A DNA stretch of 64,000 nt from Halichondria panicea (GCF_963675165.1 NC_087379.1:6720839-6784838), one strand, 5' to 3'; counted from the stretch's first letter, positions 24,483 through 36,732 are shown. A program made the numbers and translations. Notes: generated by a model from the sequence alone, not told the origin.

Positions 24483-25009
24483 CTTGGACTCTCTTTCTGT
24501 ACTCTTAGCTCTCTGTAGCTGGTTAACAGTGTAATCAATGGCTTCAGTGCTTCCTGTCAGTGTGGGTGCAGCACCTGACACAATGCAATAATGGTGAACT
24601 CAGGGAATAATTATTCTAAACATTCAAAAATAAACACACCTGGATTGATACAATTCTACAGCACAGTTGGAGGCAAATCAAAATCCTGAAGGACAGAAGA
24701 TGTGTAGAAGCCAATGCTGCCTGCAATGTCCTACTGGCCATGATGTTTTAACGTTAATGACCTTTACCAATAATCATCTAGTAGTTGCCCCACCCCCCTC
24801 ATGTTCACAACACAAGCTCACGCATGCGCAGTGATGTGTTTAACACATTGTGAAATATCTGCACGTGAGAATCTCCATAGAACAAAAAGTGTCTGTGAGA
24901 AAGCTTACCTAACAGACAAAGAGGGGCGAGAAACATCAAGTCACTGAGCCATCTGAGAATAACACCTCGTGACTCTTGACACCTTGAAGAGCTACCCGTC
25001 CCATACAAC
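24483..25009. promoter_or_regulatory. Divergent promoter region, GABA-B-like / Y-box
   Basis: 527 bp separate the two opposed start codons. CGCATGCGCA at 24821-24830 closely fits the NRF-1 palindrome and lies about 180 bp before the Y-box ATG. A stretch upstream of the GABA-B-like ATG stays open, so a 5' UTR exon may exist there. Confidence 0.45.
24821..24830. promoter_or_regulatory. NRF-1-like site upstream of Y-box gene
   Basis: CGCATGCGCA matches the core of the NRF-1 consensus (TGCGCATGCGCA). Similar motifs precede the deoxynucleoside kinase and glutaredoxin genes in this window, which raises the chance that they are functional. Confidence 0.4.
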
Positions 25010-28000
25010 ATGTCGACAGAAAATATCCCAGCAGCAGGTGAGCATTGCAGAAAATATTAATTAATGAAAGAATTTTGTTTGTTGTAGGGTTGTTGATGTT
25101 TGCATACTAGTTCATACATGCAAGTGTTGCTTGCTGTATTCACTCAATACATAACCTTTTTTAATCCTCCAGCGAACATCATCTCTGGCAAAGTCAAGTG
25201 GTTCAATGTCAAGCATGGCTACGGTTTCATTACAAAGTGAGTCTTCTAAGTATCAAGTGTGTTAAAGCGTTTGTACATACTCTTCTTTTTAGTGACCCTG
25301 TATTTAAAATGGCCGGTTTACTCGTCTGCATTCTCTATGTGTAGTAATATTAAACTTGCAACATGTTTGTTTAGCAATTTGAATGTTTTGTTGTCATAGC
25401 CACTAGGAACAAGTACAGAAATTCATTGTCCTTAGCTGGCTCTAACTTCATAATGAATAACCCATTTTGATGGCATATGCTTCACTCTTCCTCCTTGTTG
25501 TAACAAACTTTTCCATGGTAACAAGTAAACTTGCTTGAGTGATTAGCACATTCCATTCTACTATCACTGTCTGATTTGATTTGCAGGGGAGACTCCTCTG
25601 AGGACATCTTTGTGCATCAGGTATGAAAAAAATGGATAGCCACTCTTATATTGAAAGTTATTGTATGTACGTACGGTAGGACAATATTTGTAGCCCACTA
25701 CGTTTGGTATGCCCTGACATTCTTGATAATGTACACACATGTACTCTAACATAGATTGATTATTATTGTAGTGGCGTTATCTGAACTTGATCTGTTTTGT
25801 CAGTGTGTGTATGGCTGGAGTAAAAGAAGCTCTATTGTCTCTACGTGTGCTTCTTGATGTGGTGTCACATGATCTGATCCCCCCTCTCTCTTGTACAGAC
25901 CGCCATTATAAAGAACAACCCTCGCAAGTACCTACGCAGTGTAGGCGATGGAGAGGACGTTGAATTCATTGTCATTCAGGGCACCAAAGGCCCAGAGGCA
26001 GCTCAAGTGACAGGACCCAACGGCTCGCCAGTTCAGGGCAGCAAATATGCACGTAAGTGGGTGGAAACTTTAATTACTATTTCACAGCCATTTCCTCCTT
26101 TTGGATTAAAATCGTAACTCTACACCATTAAATGTATCTAGGTAATGCATACCACTTGAGGCTAACAGGGCTTTTGATTTATATCGTACCTCACATGGCA
26201 AAATTTTCATTTCGAAATAGATGTGTGTGTGTGTATAGTCATAGTGAATATTGACTTACATGTACTGTCTCCAGCTGACCGTCGTCAAGGGCGTCAGAGA
26301 CCTCGTCGTCGAGGACCACGTCCCACAACTCAGGACAGTCAGGGGGAGGACAAGATCGAGGGCAGTGAAGGTGTGTGGTGTGTGCCACTAGGGGGTGGGA
26401 CTGGCTTTATGTGGGGTGTATTAATGTAGTCAAGGTCTTAATTCCACCCACTATTTTAATTGTTACTTATCAGCCAGCTGGGTGTAATGCAATTAGCGTG
26501 CTTTTAATTCCACCCACTAGTTAAATTGTGAACCCCTTTCCCTCTCATGACATATTTTTTCCTGATACCTATTTGTCTCTATGCAGATGCCGAGGGTGAG
26601 CAGGTGGACCGCCGCCGACCCAGAGCCCCTCGCCGAAGAATCAGAAAACGCCGTGGCCCACCCAAAGATGACAGCCAGGTACATCTCCCTAGTTGTGCAC
26701 ACAGATACACTATATTATACAGTTGCTAATTGATATCTATCATGTATGGCTGTATGTACACAAGTACACCTTGATAGATACTGGATAGTATAGATACTTG
26801 ATGGATACTTGATGGATACTTGATGTATACTTGATGGATACTGGATAGTGTCTTCCCTGCATACGTAGCAGCTTTAAGTACAGAAAGCCTTATAATTGTT
26901 AATACTTCAGTGTGTACAGTAGCACCTTTTTGTTTTGTAGAGAAATTTTGCAATGGTAATTGATCTCTCTGTGTTTTAGACTCAAGAGGATGGTCAAGGT
27001 CAGAAGGATGAGTCTGGTGCCCCCATACAGCCACCTCGGAGAAGAAACTACCGACCCAGACGTCACTTTGACGATGTGAGTAACTCCATTTTATCACTAG
27101 TATTCATCTTTTGTGGAGCATTAGTATGAAAGTGCCCGTTACTAGACCACAGCCTTGTAGAAAATATATACAAATTGCCTATTACCCACAGCCTTGTAGA
27201 AAATATCCGTATAGCGCGAAATTTTCGAGGGGCTTAATTTTCGTGGATTTCGTGGGTTAGCAATCCTACATGAAAATTAAGTCCACGAAAATCGTTCTTT
27301 ACTTGCTATAACGTGCAAGATTTAAAGGCGTGGCTTCCGGTAAGCAGTCATTCCGCGAACATTGTGCAACGAAATGGCTTTTAGAGGCCAATCCATGAAA
27401 TATAAGTGCCTCGAAAATTTCACACTATACGGTAATATATACTAAGTGCAGGGCTGCATTGTGGGGGGTAATTCGCCCCCCCCCCCCCCCCTCTACATTT
27501 TTCATTTTCCCAATTCGACCCCTCTGATCCAAAATCCTGGATGCAGCCCTGCTAAGTGTCTACGAAATTGTATAAACCAGCTTAAATTGCACACCTGAAA
27601 AATGCATATTGTTACGTGTGTGTTGTTGTTCTCCCCTACAGCAGCAGCAAGGTGGTGAGGGTGAAGGAGAAGAGGGAGGAGAACCACGAGAGCCACGGAG
27701 AAGGAACTACCGACCCAGGCGCACCAATGATGATGTAAGTATGACTCATAAATAATTATAGTCGTTAATTTTGTTGAGCATTGATGAAATCGCCCCCATT
27801 ACTACTGCAGCCTTGTAGATGATACTTTAGGTATTGAACTTAAATTCTACATGTAGTACAGGTTTTCAATTTTAAGTGTGTGTTCCTCACTGCAGCAACA
27901 AGGTGGTGAGGTCGTAGGTGAGGGTGAGGAAGGAGGGGAATTCCCCAGACGCAGGAACAACAGAGGACGGTTCCGCACCAGAGTGTTCCGACCTAGACCC

Positions 28001-28504
28001 CAGGGAGAGGGAGAGGGAGAAGGAGAGGAGGGAACTGAACAAGTGAGAGCATTGTTTGTGTATATGCAGAGTGTCTAACCTGCTTGATTACTATCCAGTT
28101 ACATGTTTAATATTCGTACAGCTTAAAATATTGTTGTAGAACTCATTGCCATTGCTCCAAATTAATATCTGAAAAGTTGGCATCTCTGTGGCTCTACTAA
28201 ATCTGTGTCTCTATTCAAGTCAACTCACATTGTGCTTAAAACGCTCTAAAATAATCTGTACTTTTTTCTTTTGTGCCTGTAATTTTATATACAATGTTTA
28301 GGTAGTACCTTCTTTACTCGTGTCCTCCCACTGTAGGTCCGCCCCCCACGTCGTCGTCGTCCACGCCCTCCCAGATGTCCCCGTCATAGCCAGGGCGAGG
28401 AAGGAGGCAGCGAAGGACAAGAAGTAGTGCAACAAGTACAGCAAGTACCACAGGAAACTCCCAACCAGCCGCCCCCGGAGGAGAGCACTGAGCAGAAAGA
28501 CTGA
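25010..28504 (+). CDS. YBX: Y-box (cold-shock domain) nucleic-acid-binding protein
   Basis: Exons: 25010-25037, 25173-25236, 25587-25620, 25899-26052, 26275-26370, 26587-26678, 26980-27075, 27642-27734, 27896-28042, 28337-28504 (323 aa). The cold-shock domain has RNP1-like [15 protein letters not shown] and RNP2-like EDIFVHQTAI, then [19 protein letters not shown] and the VTGPNG end, as in metazoan YBX1-3. The C-terminal half alternates basic and acidic islands ([18 protein letters not shown] twice, [10 protein letters not shown]), the usual Y-box tail that packages mRNA. The family acts in mRNA stability, translation and transcription. The two RRRNYRPRR exons (7 and 8) look like an exon duplication. 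The ATG is in good context, and the short first exon (MSTENIPAA) is typical. Confidence 0.95.
26755..26850. repeat. Intronic minisatellite (ATACTTGATGG)n
   Basis: Six to seven imperfect copies of an 11-bp unit, ATACTTGATGG or ATACTGGATAG, in the intron before exon 7 of the Y-box gene. Non-coding. Confidence 0.8.
27207..27432. mobile_element. CCGTATA-type MITE copy
   Basis: Starts CCGTATAGCGCGAAATTTTC and ends GAAAATTTCACACTATACGG followed by TA, in an intron of the Y-box gene. Interior has TTCGTGGATTTCGTGGGTTA and CATTCCGCGAACATTG. Related to the degenerate copy at 16.5 kb. Confidence 0.75.
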
Positions 28505-28975
28505 GCACTGGCTTACTAAAGCGTGTATTATGCTGCACTGTAAAAAGCTGTATTTATCGATTGTCTTTCTAAATTATACCAGATGTTTCTACAACTTTAC
28601 CTCTACGGACGATTTAGTATACATCACGATCATGTCATACCACCAGTTTCTGTTGTCATCTGTACTATATTTGCTCACCTCTCTGTTGGAGGCATGATTA
28701 TCATTTTGTAATGCTGATAATATCCACCATGAACTTAAATTAATCAAACCTCGAGACTAAGTCGCTATACCGTGGATATCACCTCGATTCAAAGCCGCTA
28801 TGAGGAAGGGGTCTGAACTCGAGGCTAAATGAACGTTTGCACTTCTAAGGGGGTGGGGCTGATAATAACTAGAAGATTTATGGAAAACAAAAAAGCTAAT
28901 AGCTAAACTCACAGTCAGTGGCATGCAGGGCCCACCATACTAGCTAGCATGCAATAATTATTATAGGCCTAAAGT
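28505..28975. other. Convergent 3' spacer, Y-box / alpha-kinase
   Basis: 470 bp between two stop codons. Contains pieces reading CCTCGATTCAAAGCCG and CTCGAGGCTAAATG that resemble the arms of the palindrome at 52.75 kb. No gene was found. Confidence 0.4.
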
Positions 28976-31843
28976 TTACAGTTTTTGGTCTTGGAGTCCC
29001 ATTCTCCTGCATGTACTCTCACAGACGTGGGTCGAGAAGAACTGTTGAATCCCCCCATAACCAGCATCAGTGTGTCCATACACACCAGCAGGTCCACAAG
29101 AATGAATAGCTGGGTCAGTGAGAGTTATGCAGCTGCCTTGTACCGCACCTTCCAGATCACATACAACCAGAGTCTTTCCGGACTTTACCCAAGTGAAATG
29201 ACTGTACGCTTGTAGAACATCGTTATGAGGTGAGCTTATAACAACGCCACAGTTGGTGCTGAATTTCTCTATTTTGCCCGAAATCGGTACCTCCCACAAG
29301 TAGAACTCGTTTCCACTGTGCTGAACCACATCAACAGGTGAAAAGACCACTTCTGTTGTTGCTGGACCTTTGGTTTTGTCCCAGTTGAACTCTTGAGCGT
29401 AGACACCTGCTACAGTTTGCACTTCGAGTTTCTTCAGGTAGCTTTCCAAAGAGTTGAATTCGGGTGCAACACGCTTATGCTTCTTGAGGATAATCTTCCT
29501 CTTATTCCTGACATCATAGCCATAATAGACGTGGGACTCAGTGCCTTCGGTGAAAGGATTTGGAGCAACTTTGAAGCATACGTCAACCTGGGGGGGTTCA
29601 ATCAATAAGCCTTTCTCCTGTAGATCAGTAAATCCTTTGTTTGGGACTGGGGCGGTTTTTTTCCCGTACAGCTCAATGATGGTTGTTGAAGACCAGTTAG
29701 GCTCATTCGAATCAAAAGTACATTCGCGAACAGCAGCTTGTTTTGCAGCCTCAGTTCCCATAATGCTGTCGCATACAGTCCTACAAAGAAACTAGAGTAT
29801 ATGTGAATTATTAACATTATATAATACTTACCTATGAACAGCTTGACTGACTTCGTCTGGCTGTACTGCATCAAATTGCCGAATAAGCAATCGCTTGTCA
29901 CTCTGTTCTCGCAATGAGTCATTGAAGACTTTGATCATTTGATCAGTGAGCTGTTTGTTGATGTAGCCAAACCAGTACTGAAGATCGAGCTTGACCACCT
30001 CTGCCATCATTGAGTAGTGTGATATCCCAGCAGGATCTCCAGCTGGATAGTTATCATCAGTGCCAGAAGGGTAATATTGAGAACCATGGCAAGGTGCATC
30101 AGCAATGTGAATCAATACCTGCAGTACACAAGAGTTATTGTAGGAAGCCGGTTGCCACAAAATCAGACAAATATTTACCTTGCTACAGTCACTTCTCCAA
30201 GACAATTTTGTGAATGTAGCCTTCAGAGCACCCATAATGTCTTCTGGAGTGTCACCACCTCCATCAGCATGAATGGCACTCACAAAGGACTTGAAGCTAC
30301 TCTTTGAACTAGGAGTTTGAGAATATAATGTAAGAATACAATTAAATCCACATTTTTACGTTGTGAAATTCAACCAAGTTGTTCTGGTACTCTCAGGCTG
30401 ATCATAGTCAGTGTAGCGAACAAAGGAGAAGCGAAGATCACACCCCTTGTACTCTTCAACCAGTTGATCTCTCAGTTGCTGAACGCTGTTCTTTACGGCT
30501 TCAATGTGACCTCCCATTGATCCCGTGCAATCCACCATAAAACACAAATCCACCTAATAATAATATTATTAACATAATCTATATACTACACAGGGGCGTA
30601 GCCAGGATTTTGAAAAAAGGGGTGCTATCATAGGCGCCTGATTTTTAGCCGCGCAGCGCCGAAATTTAGTTTACCAGAAGCCACACCTCTTATTAATGAC
30701 GTTATAATTAACTTATCTGCCAAGTGGGGCGTGGCTGAACTTTTTATTTGCGCTTGCATAGAGAAGCTGGCCGGCCACGATCACAAAGAGAACTAGTTCA
30801 TAGATTTAAGCCAGAATAGCTCACAGTTTAGAGACTGAATCGTTTTCCTTGCTATACTAGCTAGCTAACAGCCTAACTGCAGCAAGATCTGGAAGAGAAG
30901 GGGTGCTCAGCTGGATAATCAGATCTATGATTTGTATACTTGACTCAGGCTGGTTGGGGGTGCTCGAGCACCCCTAGCCCTAGCACCCCCCCCTGGCTAC
31001 GCCCCTGCTACATGCACATTCGGCCACACTCAGATTGTTACAACTACAACTGGTACTGATCGCGAAACACGTTTCTGAGCAAACCGCAAACCTTTGGATT
31101 GGTGATGTCGAGCACAAATCCCATTTTGATCAAGATGAGGCTGCTCTTTGCCTTAATGGAGCAGTCCTTCAGTGTCAGTTGCCTCCCATGTCTCACAGCG
31201 TCCACCGGTCGTCCTTGAAACGAGAAGGTATAATCACTTATACTGCATCCAATCTCAGCTTCAACAAAAGTAGTAAGTGAGGCGATGGTATATTGCTGCA
31301 AAAAAATTAACGGTGGTGTAGAATAAGAAGAAAAACGCTTAAATAACCTAATAGGTATAGCTATGTGCATACAGAATTGACATGCACACCTCTGGCTCAG
31401 ATGAAGGAACAGTTATTGTGTGCTGCCTTCCGTTCATGTCCTGGATGTACAACTCAAAAGGTGACATCACAATCAACAAGACTGAAGAGTTATTGCAAAG
31501 ATCAGCTTCAACTATTGTTTTGTTATCCTCCAATTTCACCCTACATTGTCAAAATATAAATACCAAGTGATGGACTGCAATAATTTTATATACAGAGAGC
31601 AAAAAAGCCATTGAATACCTTTCTCGTCCAGATTGTACGACCAAACGCTGAAGATAATGAGGTAATGAGGCATCTTTTTGTCCAATCAGTTTCTTGAGGC
31701 CAAGAACAGTGGAGCTCTGCATGAGGAATGTAGATAAACAGTTAGTGTCAGACATAGCTAGCTAGACTCACCTCTGGATTGGGTACTTCGACAGTAATCA
31801 CCTTCCCAGTCAGAGTCTTAGCATTGATTGTCCAGCTACTCAT
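28976..31843 (-). CDS. Ubl-Ubl-VWA-alpha-kinase fusion protein
   Basis: Exons: 31843-31772, 31716-31619, 31540-31390, 31295-31092, 30553-30360, 30308-30179, 30118-29832, 29780-28976; phases agree (646 aa). Residues 1-80 are ubiquitin-like (INAKTLTGKVITVEV, LQRLVVQSGRER, KLEDNKTIVEADLCNNSSV versus ubiquitin KTLTGKTITLEV). Residues about 83-165 form a second, more diverged Ubl (FELYIQDMNGRQHTITV ... LTLKDCSIKAKSSLILIK). Next is a VWA domain with a MIDAS-like DCTGSM (VDLCFMVDCTGSMGGHI) and DGGGDTPEDIMGAL. The C-terminal 260 residues are an alpha-kinase: PNPFTEGTESHVYYGYD, IILKKHKR with the likely ATP lysine, VVCDLEG, TLTDPAIHS, and the zinc-binding tail THVCESTCRRMGL. VWA-alpha-kinases are known (Dictyostelium VwkA); an N-terminal tandem Ubl is not something I know from that family. 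It shares a 334-bp divergent promoter with espin. Confidence 0.9.
30591..31007. mobile_element. Non-autonomous DNA transposon, GGCGTAGCCAGG ends
   Basis: 417 bp bounded by CAGGGGCGTAGCCAGG and CCTGGCTACGCCCCTG inverted ends. Both sides carry CTACA (30586-30590 and 31008-31012), a 5-bp target duplication. It lies in the intron between the second Ubl exon and the VWA exon of the alpha-kinase gene. Non-coding. Superfamily not assigned. Confidence 0.85.
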
Positions 31844-32176
31844 AGTGCATCAACTTGGTTCTTATATCGAAAATAAAGCAGCTTCCACAGTTTAATATGC
31901 ATACATGCACGTACATGTAGAATACTGCAGAATCCGGTGCTTTCCCAGGTAAATCCCCCAAAGCACATTTTCATGGAAAAGTGAATAATTATTTGCAAAT
32001 AAAACAATACTGAGGAACTGGCTACTCTGTAGTCAGCACTTTCACAATAAGGTTATTTACCTCATGCTCAATGAATAGTATTGACAGTGCAATCTGCATG
32101 CTCAGAAAGGGGGGTGGGGCTGGTCATGTTTACAAGCTAGCTCAAGACCAGCCACACCCATCAATACTGGCAAGCA
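31844..32176. promoter_or_regulatory. Bidirectional promoter region, alpha-kinase / espin
   Basis: Only 333 bp lie between the two opposed start codons, so control elements for both genes must overlap or adjoin. The middle is AT-rich. No TATA box in good position and no known factor site were recognised. Confidence 0.45.
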
Positions 32177-35100
32177 ATGGCGTCTCTTACTACAAAGTGC
32201 CTAAGTGCAGCCAGTAAGGGAGACCTGAACACTCTAAGAAGCCTCAAGCAACAGATCAACCTCAGCGAGTGTTCTGACAAGTTTGGAGCTACTCCAGTCC
32301 ACTATTCCGCCCGCGCTGGACGTGTAGATTGCTTGAGATGGCTCATCCAAGAAGCGGGAGCTAACGGTAACAAGCCAGCTAACAACGGAGCGACCCCTGC
32401 ACATGATGCAGCTGCTACTGGTCAGCTAGACTGTCTGCAATGGCTAATAGAGAATGGAGGATGCTCAGCAACTGGCAGGGATACCTGTGGTGCCACGCCC
32501 CTTCATCTTGGTGAGTATGCATTGCAGCGCTAGAAAGTGCTATGACCATTACTGTTGTGTGTGATGCCTGTAGAGAATTCGTTTGCAGGTACGATAATTA
32601 TGCTTACACTTTTAGACACATGTACAGCAGCTACAGAGAGTAAATGCATACATGCATGTTTGATGTGTCAGACTAGCTATTGGTAATGATCATCATTGAA
32701 ATCTGGTAGAAAAGCATCTCCCTCAAATATTTTTACCACCTCTTCTCCCAGCGGCAAGGTTTGGGCATCTGAGTGTGGTGGTGTGGTTGGTGGAGTCCGA
32801 GGGAAGCAGTGTACTCGACAAGGCACAGAATGGCGTCACTCCGATACACTTAGCGGCAGCAAAAGGTAGTCTCAACTGTCTCAGGTGGCTCTCCCAAGCC
32901 AACCCACTGTAAGTACTTGACACTCTAAATTAAATATTTTAAATAATTTTTCTTTTAGTGCCGTCAACAAAAGAGCTGACAACGGCACAACACCAATCTA
33001 CTTTGCAGCTCAAGAGGGACGTTTAGACTGTCTGCAATTCCTCATATCACAGGTGAGAAACCATCAGGAAATAAATTGTTCCTTGACTGCAATTACTCCT
33101 TGGCTGCATGACTGTACTAGGTTGATGGTAACTGTCGGCTTCGGGCGAGTGATGGAATGGCACCAGTACATGCTGCGGCTCAGATGGGACAGTTGGATTG
33201 TCTGGCGTGGCTGGTGAGTTGATTGCATGTATCCCTTCAGTAGTCTATTATATCAAGTGGTGTGTGTGTGTTTGGTGGATAGGTTGAGAATGCTGGTGTC
33301 TCACCCAATGAGAGGGACAATGATGGAGCCACTCCAGCACATTTTGCAGCTGCAAGAGGTAGATCTATGCTTTATCGTAACTAACTTACAAGTATCCATG
33401 CAAAATGCATTTAATATATTTAGCTCTTTTGACAGTGTCTTATAAGGATTTTGTGCATGGTAGGCCAAGGCCCAAATTTTTCGAAATGGGCATGTTTCTG
33501 GAGCTAACTTTGAGAGACCATCTTTAGAAGATGGATTTAGTTAGTAGCTGTTTGATGTTGATGGTATGCTTACAAAGTGAGATTAATAATTGCTCTTGGG
33601 TCCAAGAGTCGTTCATTTTTCAAGAAAGTATGGGCTTTGTGTTATCTTAGGGAGTTATGTGCTGAAAAGACTGACTTTAATTTCCTTAGGCCATGTGAAT
33701 ATTTTGAGATGGTTGTTCACTCACGGTGGCAAAGTTGAGACAGATGATCTGGGAGGGACACCACTCCACGATGCAGCTGAGCACGGTCAACTGGAGGTAA
33801 GTACAATCTCTACCCTCTCTGGTTGACTAGTAGCTATATTTAATTCTGACAGGCTCTGAAGGTGCTGGTGGCCACAGGAGTAGACCCACACACTAAGGAC
33901 CTGGATGGAATGACTCCGGCTGATCTAGCCGAGGAGTGCAAGCACTTAAACTGTGCCAACTATCTGAGAAGTCAAAAAACTCCAGATCCCCCTACTGAGG
34001 TACTAGATCTACTATAATTCAACAACTGTAATGATTAACATATAACAGGTATATATTTCGAGAGCAGTGTATATAAATGTTCGCCATTTTCACTGATTAT
34101 AAGCATGTACTACCCACACATTTAATACCGTATTACTAGAATGTTTTGTGAGTATCAAACTTTGCAATAGTTGATCAATTCGCACCATTAAAATCCGCAA
34201 AACCTAAATTATTACTAGTAAATACACACGATCCTTGCCAGAACGCAATAGTTAGATCGCAAAGGGGTCAAATTTTCTGCTGATTTGGCTCATTCGCAAA
34301 GGTTTTCATCAGCAAATATTCTAGTAATACGGTATTGCATGCATGCAATGTGGCCTATCAATATATTTTTTAGTGTGCTGCTTTCAGTGAGCTCGTGCCC
34401 ATCAGCATGCTGCTATTCTGTAAATTCACAAAAACCTAACAGTCTTTCTGCGAAAATTTATACCCTCGAAATATACCCGCTATAATACGATATTTACATG
34501 CTGTGTTCAAACAACTGCCATTATTATTTACATGCTGTGTGTGTATCTGCATGCAGGAGGATGAACTGGAAAAGCCTAAAACTGACTTCTTTGGGCTGAA
34601 TGATAGCTATCTCGTCAAGTCTCCAGTTTCTCCAAAAAAGAAGATTGTTCTTCCTAACATGAAGTAAGTCAGTGCCATGTTACTATAATATCTGTAACCA
34701 TGTACATTGCACATGACTCTCATTAGATCAAAGTCCAAGACGGCCAAAGCAGTGGTGGTCAATAAAATTGAGCCTTCAGTTCCAAAACCAGCCAATCTGG
34801 CGCTGTTGTCTGAGAGAAACGAACTGAAAGACGTCTTCCAAAAACTGAGGACGAGTACGAGTGATCCGATTGGTGAAATCGAGAGAGTGATTGATGTCGA
34901 AAATGACGAGGTTAATGAAGAGCCCAGGAAACCAGTTGTTATAGAACAGTCGTCGGTAGCTAAGGACATTGATCCAATCGAACGCAAGTTGGCCGAATTT
35001 GAACGTAAAAATAAAGCTGCAGCTAAAAAAGTGAATCAAGTTGTACCCAGCAAAGAACAAGTTGATGGTCCTCACAAGGCACAGTCTCGTTTTCAGCCTA

Positions 35101-36445
35101 AGAAAAAATTCACTCGTCACCCAGAGAATGTGTCCGACTCAGAATCAGAAGATGAGGGAAGAACACTACCAGGTTAGTTATATAGTAACTTTGTTTAAGA
35201 GTATTATTTTAGAATTGTCTGTTTTCATACTTCAGGAGCGAAGAAACAAAAATCCTCGCTATTGAATGAGGTCAGACAGTTTGAATCAGATGCTCTCAAA
35301 ACAGCTCCTCCTGTCAAGAAGAATTTAGTACCAGTAAGTGTAGTGATATAGATTTTTTTTGACTAGAGTATAATTATGAGTTTTTTGGAATTTTGTGCAG
35401 ACTAAGCTTGGCCGTGTAAAAGAGGAGAAACCAAAGGCAAGAAAGATGATAGGACAAGTGGAGGGTCCTGATCCAGAACCAGAACCGGAACCAGAGCCAC
35501 AGCCTGAGTCTGAGACTGAGGAGGAACTTGGTGGGCAATTGTTTAGTTATATCCCACACTCATGATTCAAGAAGCCATTCACCACTTTTTACTATCCCAT
35601 AAACCACGACGACACATGTGCATGGCCACAACACTCGGAGATGTCCTGATAATCTCACAACACTCCCACATTGAACAGTACACACGCACACACGCACACA
35701 CACACAACTTAATAAAGGCGTAAAATGTGTTGGCTACACTTTTTGTTAATTGGCACGTGATTTTATTACTTTTTGGCACACACACACAGATTCAGACGAG
35801 GAGTTTGAAGATGTACCGTTATGGAAGAGGGCACTCATGAAAAAGAAAGCTGAAGAGGACAGGAAGAAAAGGATTGCCAGAAAGAAAGAAGTGAGAAGCC
35901 ATTGCCATGCAGGGCTAGAGTAGTCTGTGGTGTGTAGATTAGTAACACAACTCATATAAATGTAACCAGCACCAAGAGTCTTGCCAGCTACATGGTACTT
36001 ATTATGTAAATTTGATTAGCTGGGGACCTCTTTTTGCTCAAATAATTATTCCATTTTTACGCATACAGAAAGAAGCTCAAGAAGCCAAGTGGGTTGAGGT
36101 ACCGGCATGGAAGCGAGCAATGTTGGAAAAGAAGCAAGCTGTCATGTACGTATAATAATATCTACTTTACCAATTAATTGCTATGCAGACATGCAAATGC
36201 TCTACCATCACTAGGAAAAACGGCTTCACAATCCCTCTAAAATGTGATCATGCTTTCATCTTAAATAGTTTTAATCGTGTATCATTTACCCATAACTGTA
36301 TGTATTTTTGTTTGTGTTCTACCACAGGAGTGAGCAAGATATTGCTGCTGAAGCTGATCAGTACAAAGAAGCTGAGAGAGAGGCGAAATTCAACTCACTC
36401 CCAGAGTGGAAGAAACAGCTACTCTTACAAAAGAAAAAAGACTGA
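32177..36445 (+). CDS. ESPN: Espin (ankyrin-repeat actin-bundling protein)
   Basis: Exons: 32177-32510, 32752-32908, 32959-33052, 33121-33213, 33283-33358, 33690-33796, 33853-33999, 34557-34663, 34727-35172, 35236-35333, 35401-35530, 35790-35890, 36069-36145, 36328-36445 (694 aa). The N-terminal 340 residues are ankyrin repeats matching espin block by block: [92 protein letters not shown] charged, probably disordered linker follows. The C-terminus has three spaced modules, [24 protein letters not shown] and [13 protein letters not shown], resembling the basic WKR motifs of espin/phostensin-type actin or phosphatase binders. Espins bundle actin in microvilli and stereocilia; in a sponge the choanocyte collar is the obvious site, by inference. 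An intron after exon 7 holds nested MITEs. Confidence 0.92.
34043..34491. mobile_element. CCGTATA-type MITE, interrupted by another MITE
   Basis: Outer element in the espin intron after exon 7. The left part has GGTATATATTTCGAG, ATAAATGTTCGCC and ATTATAAGCATGTAC. The right part has GCGAAAATTTATACCCTCGA and ATATACCCGCTATAATACGA. These match the copy at 11.3 kb. A second element (34128-34332) splits it. Confidence 0.7.
34128..34332. mobile_element. CCGTATTACTAG-ended MITE, copy B (nested)
   Basis: Begins CCGTATTACTAGAATGTTTT after TA and ends ATATTCTAGTAATACGG before TA. The interior matches the copy at 20.4 kb in inverted orientation (TTGCCAGAACGCAATAGTTA, CTGATTTGGCTCATTCGC). It sits inside the older outer element. 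Confidence 0.85.
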
Positions 36446-36732
36446 TTTATACATTTCATTACTTGGCACCTAACAACATGTACCATGCATTTATAGCTTT
36501 AATAACTGCTGTTCTTTTTGTCAATAGTATTGCATTATATAAAAGTGGTTGTAAATATTGATCAAAGAACATAATAAGAATATAGAAGACAATGAAATTG
36601 GAGTCCCTTTGATACCATTGATAGAGAGCATTGTTGAATGGACACCACAGAGGAAGAGATACACAATGTACAGTGGGCACTTAGACAGAAAGCTGACAGT
36701 GAGAGTTACAATGATAATTGGTTTATGGTTCC

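Noticed and set aside
30591-31007. Considered as part of a retroviral or Polinton element
   Set aside because: Short, non-coding, with short inverted ends and a 5-bp duplication; a small DNA transposon derivative.
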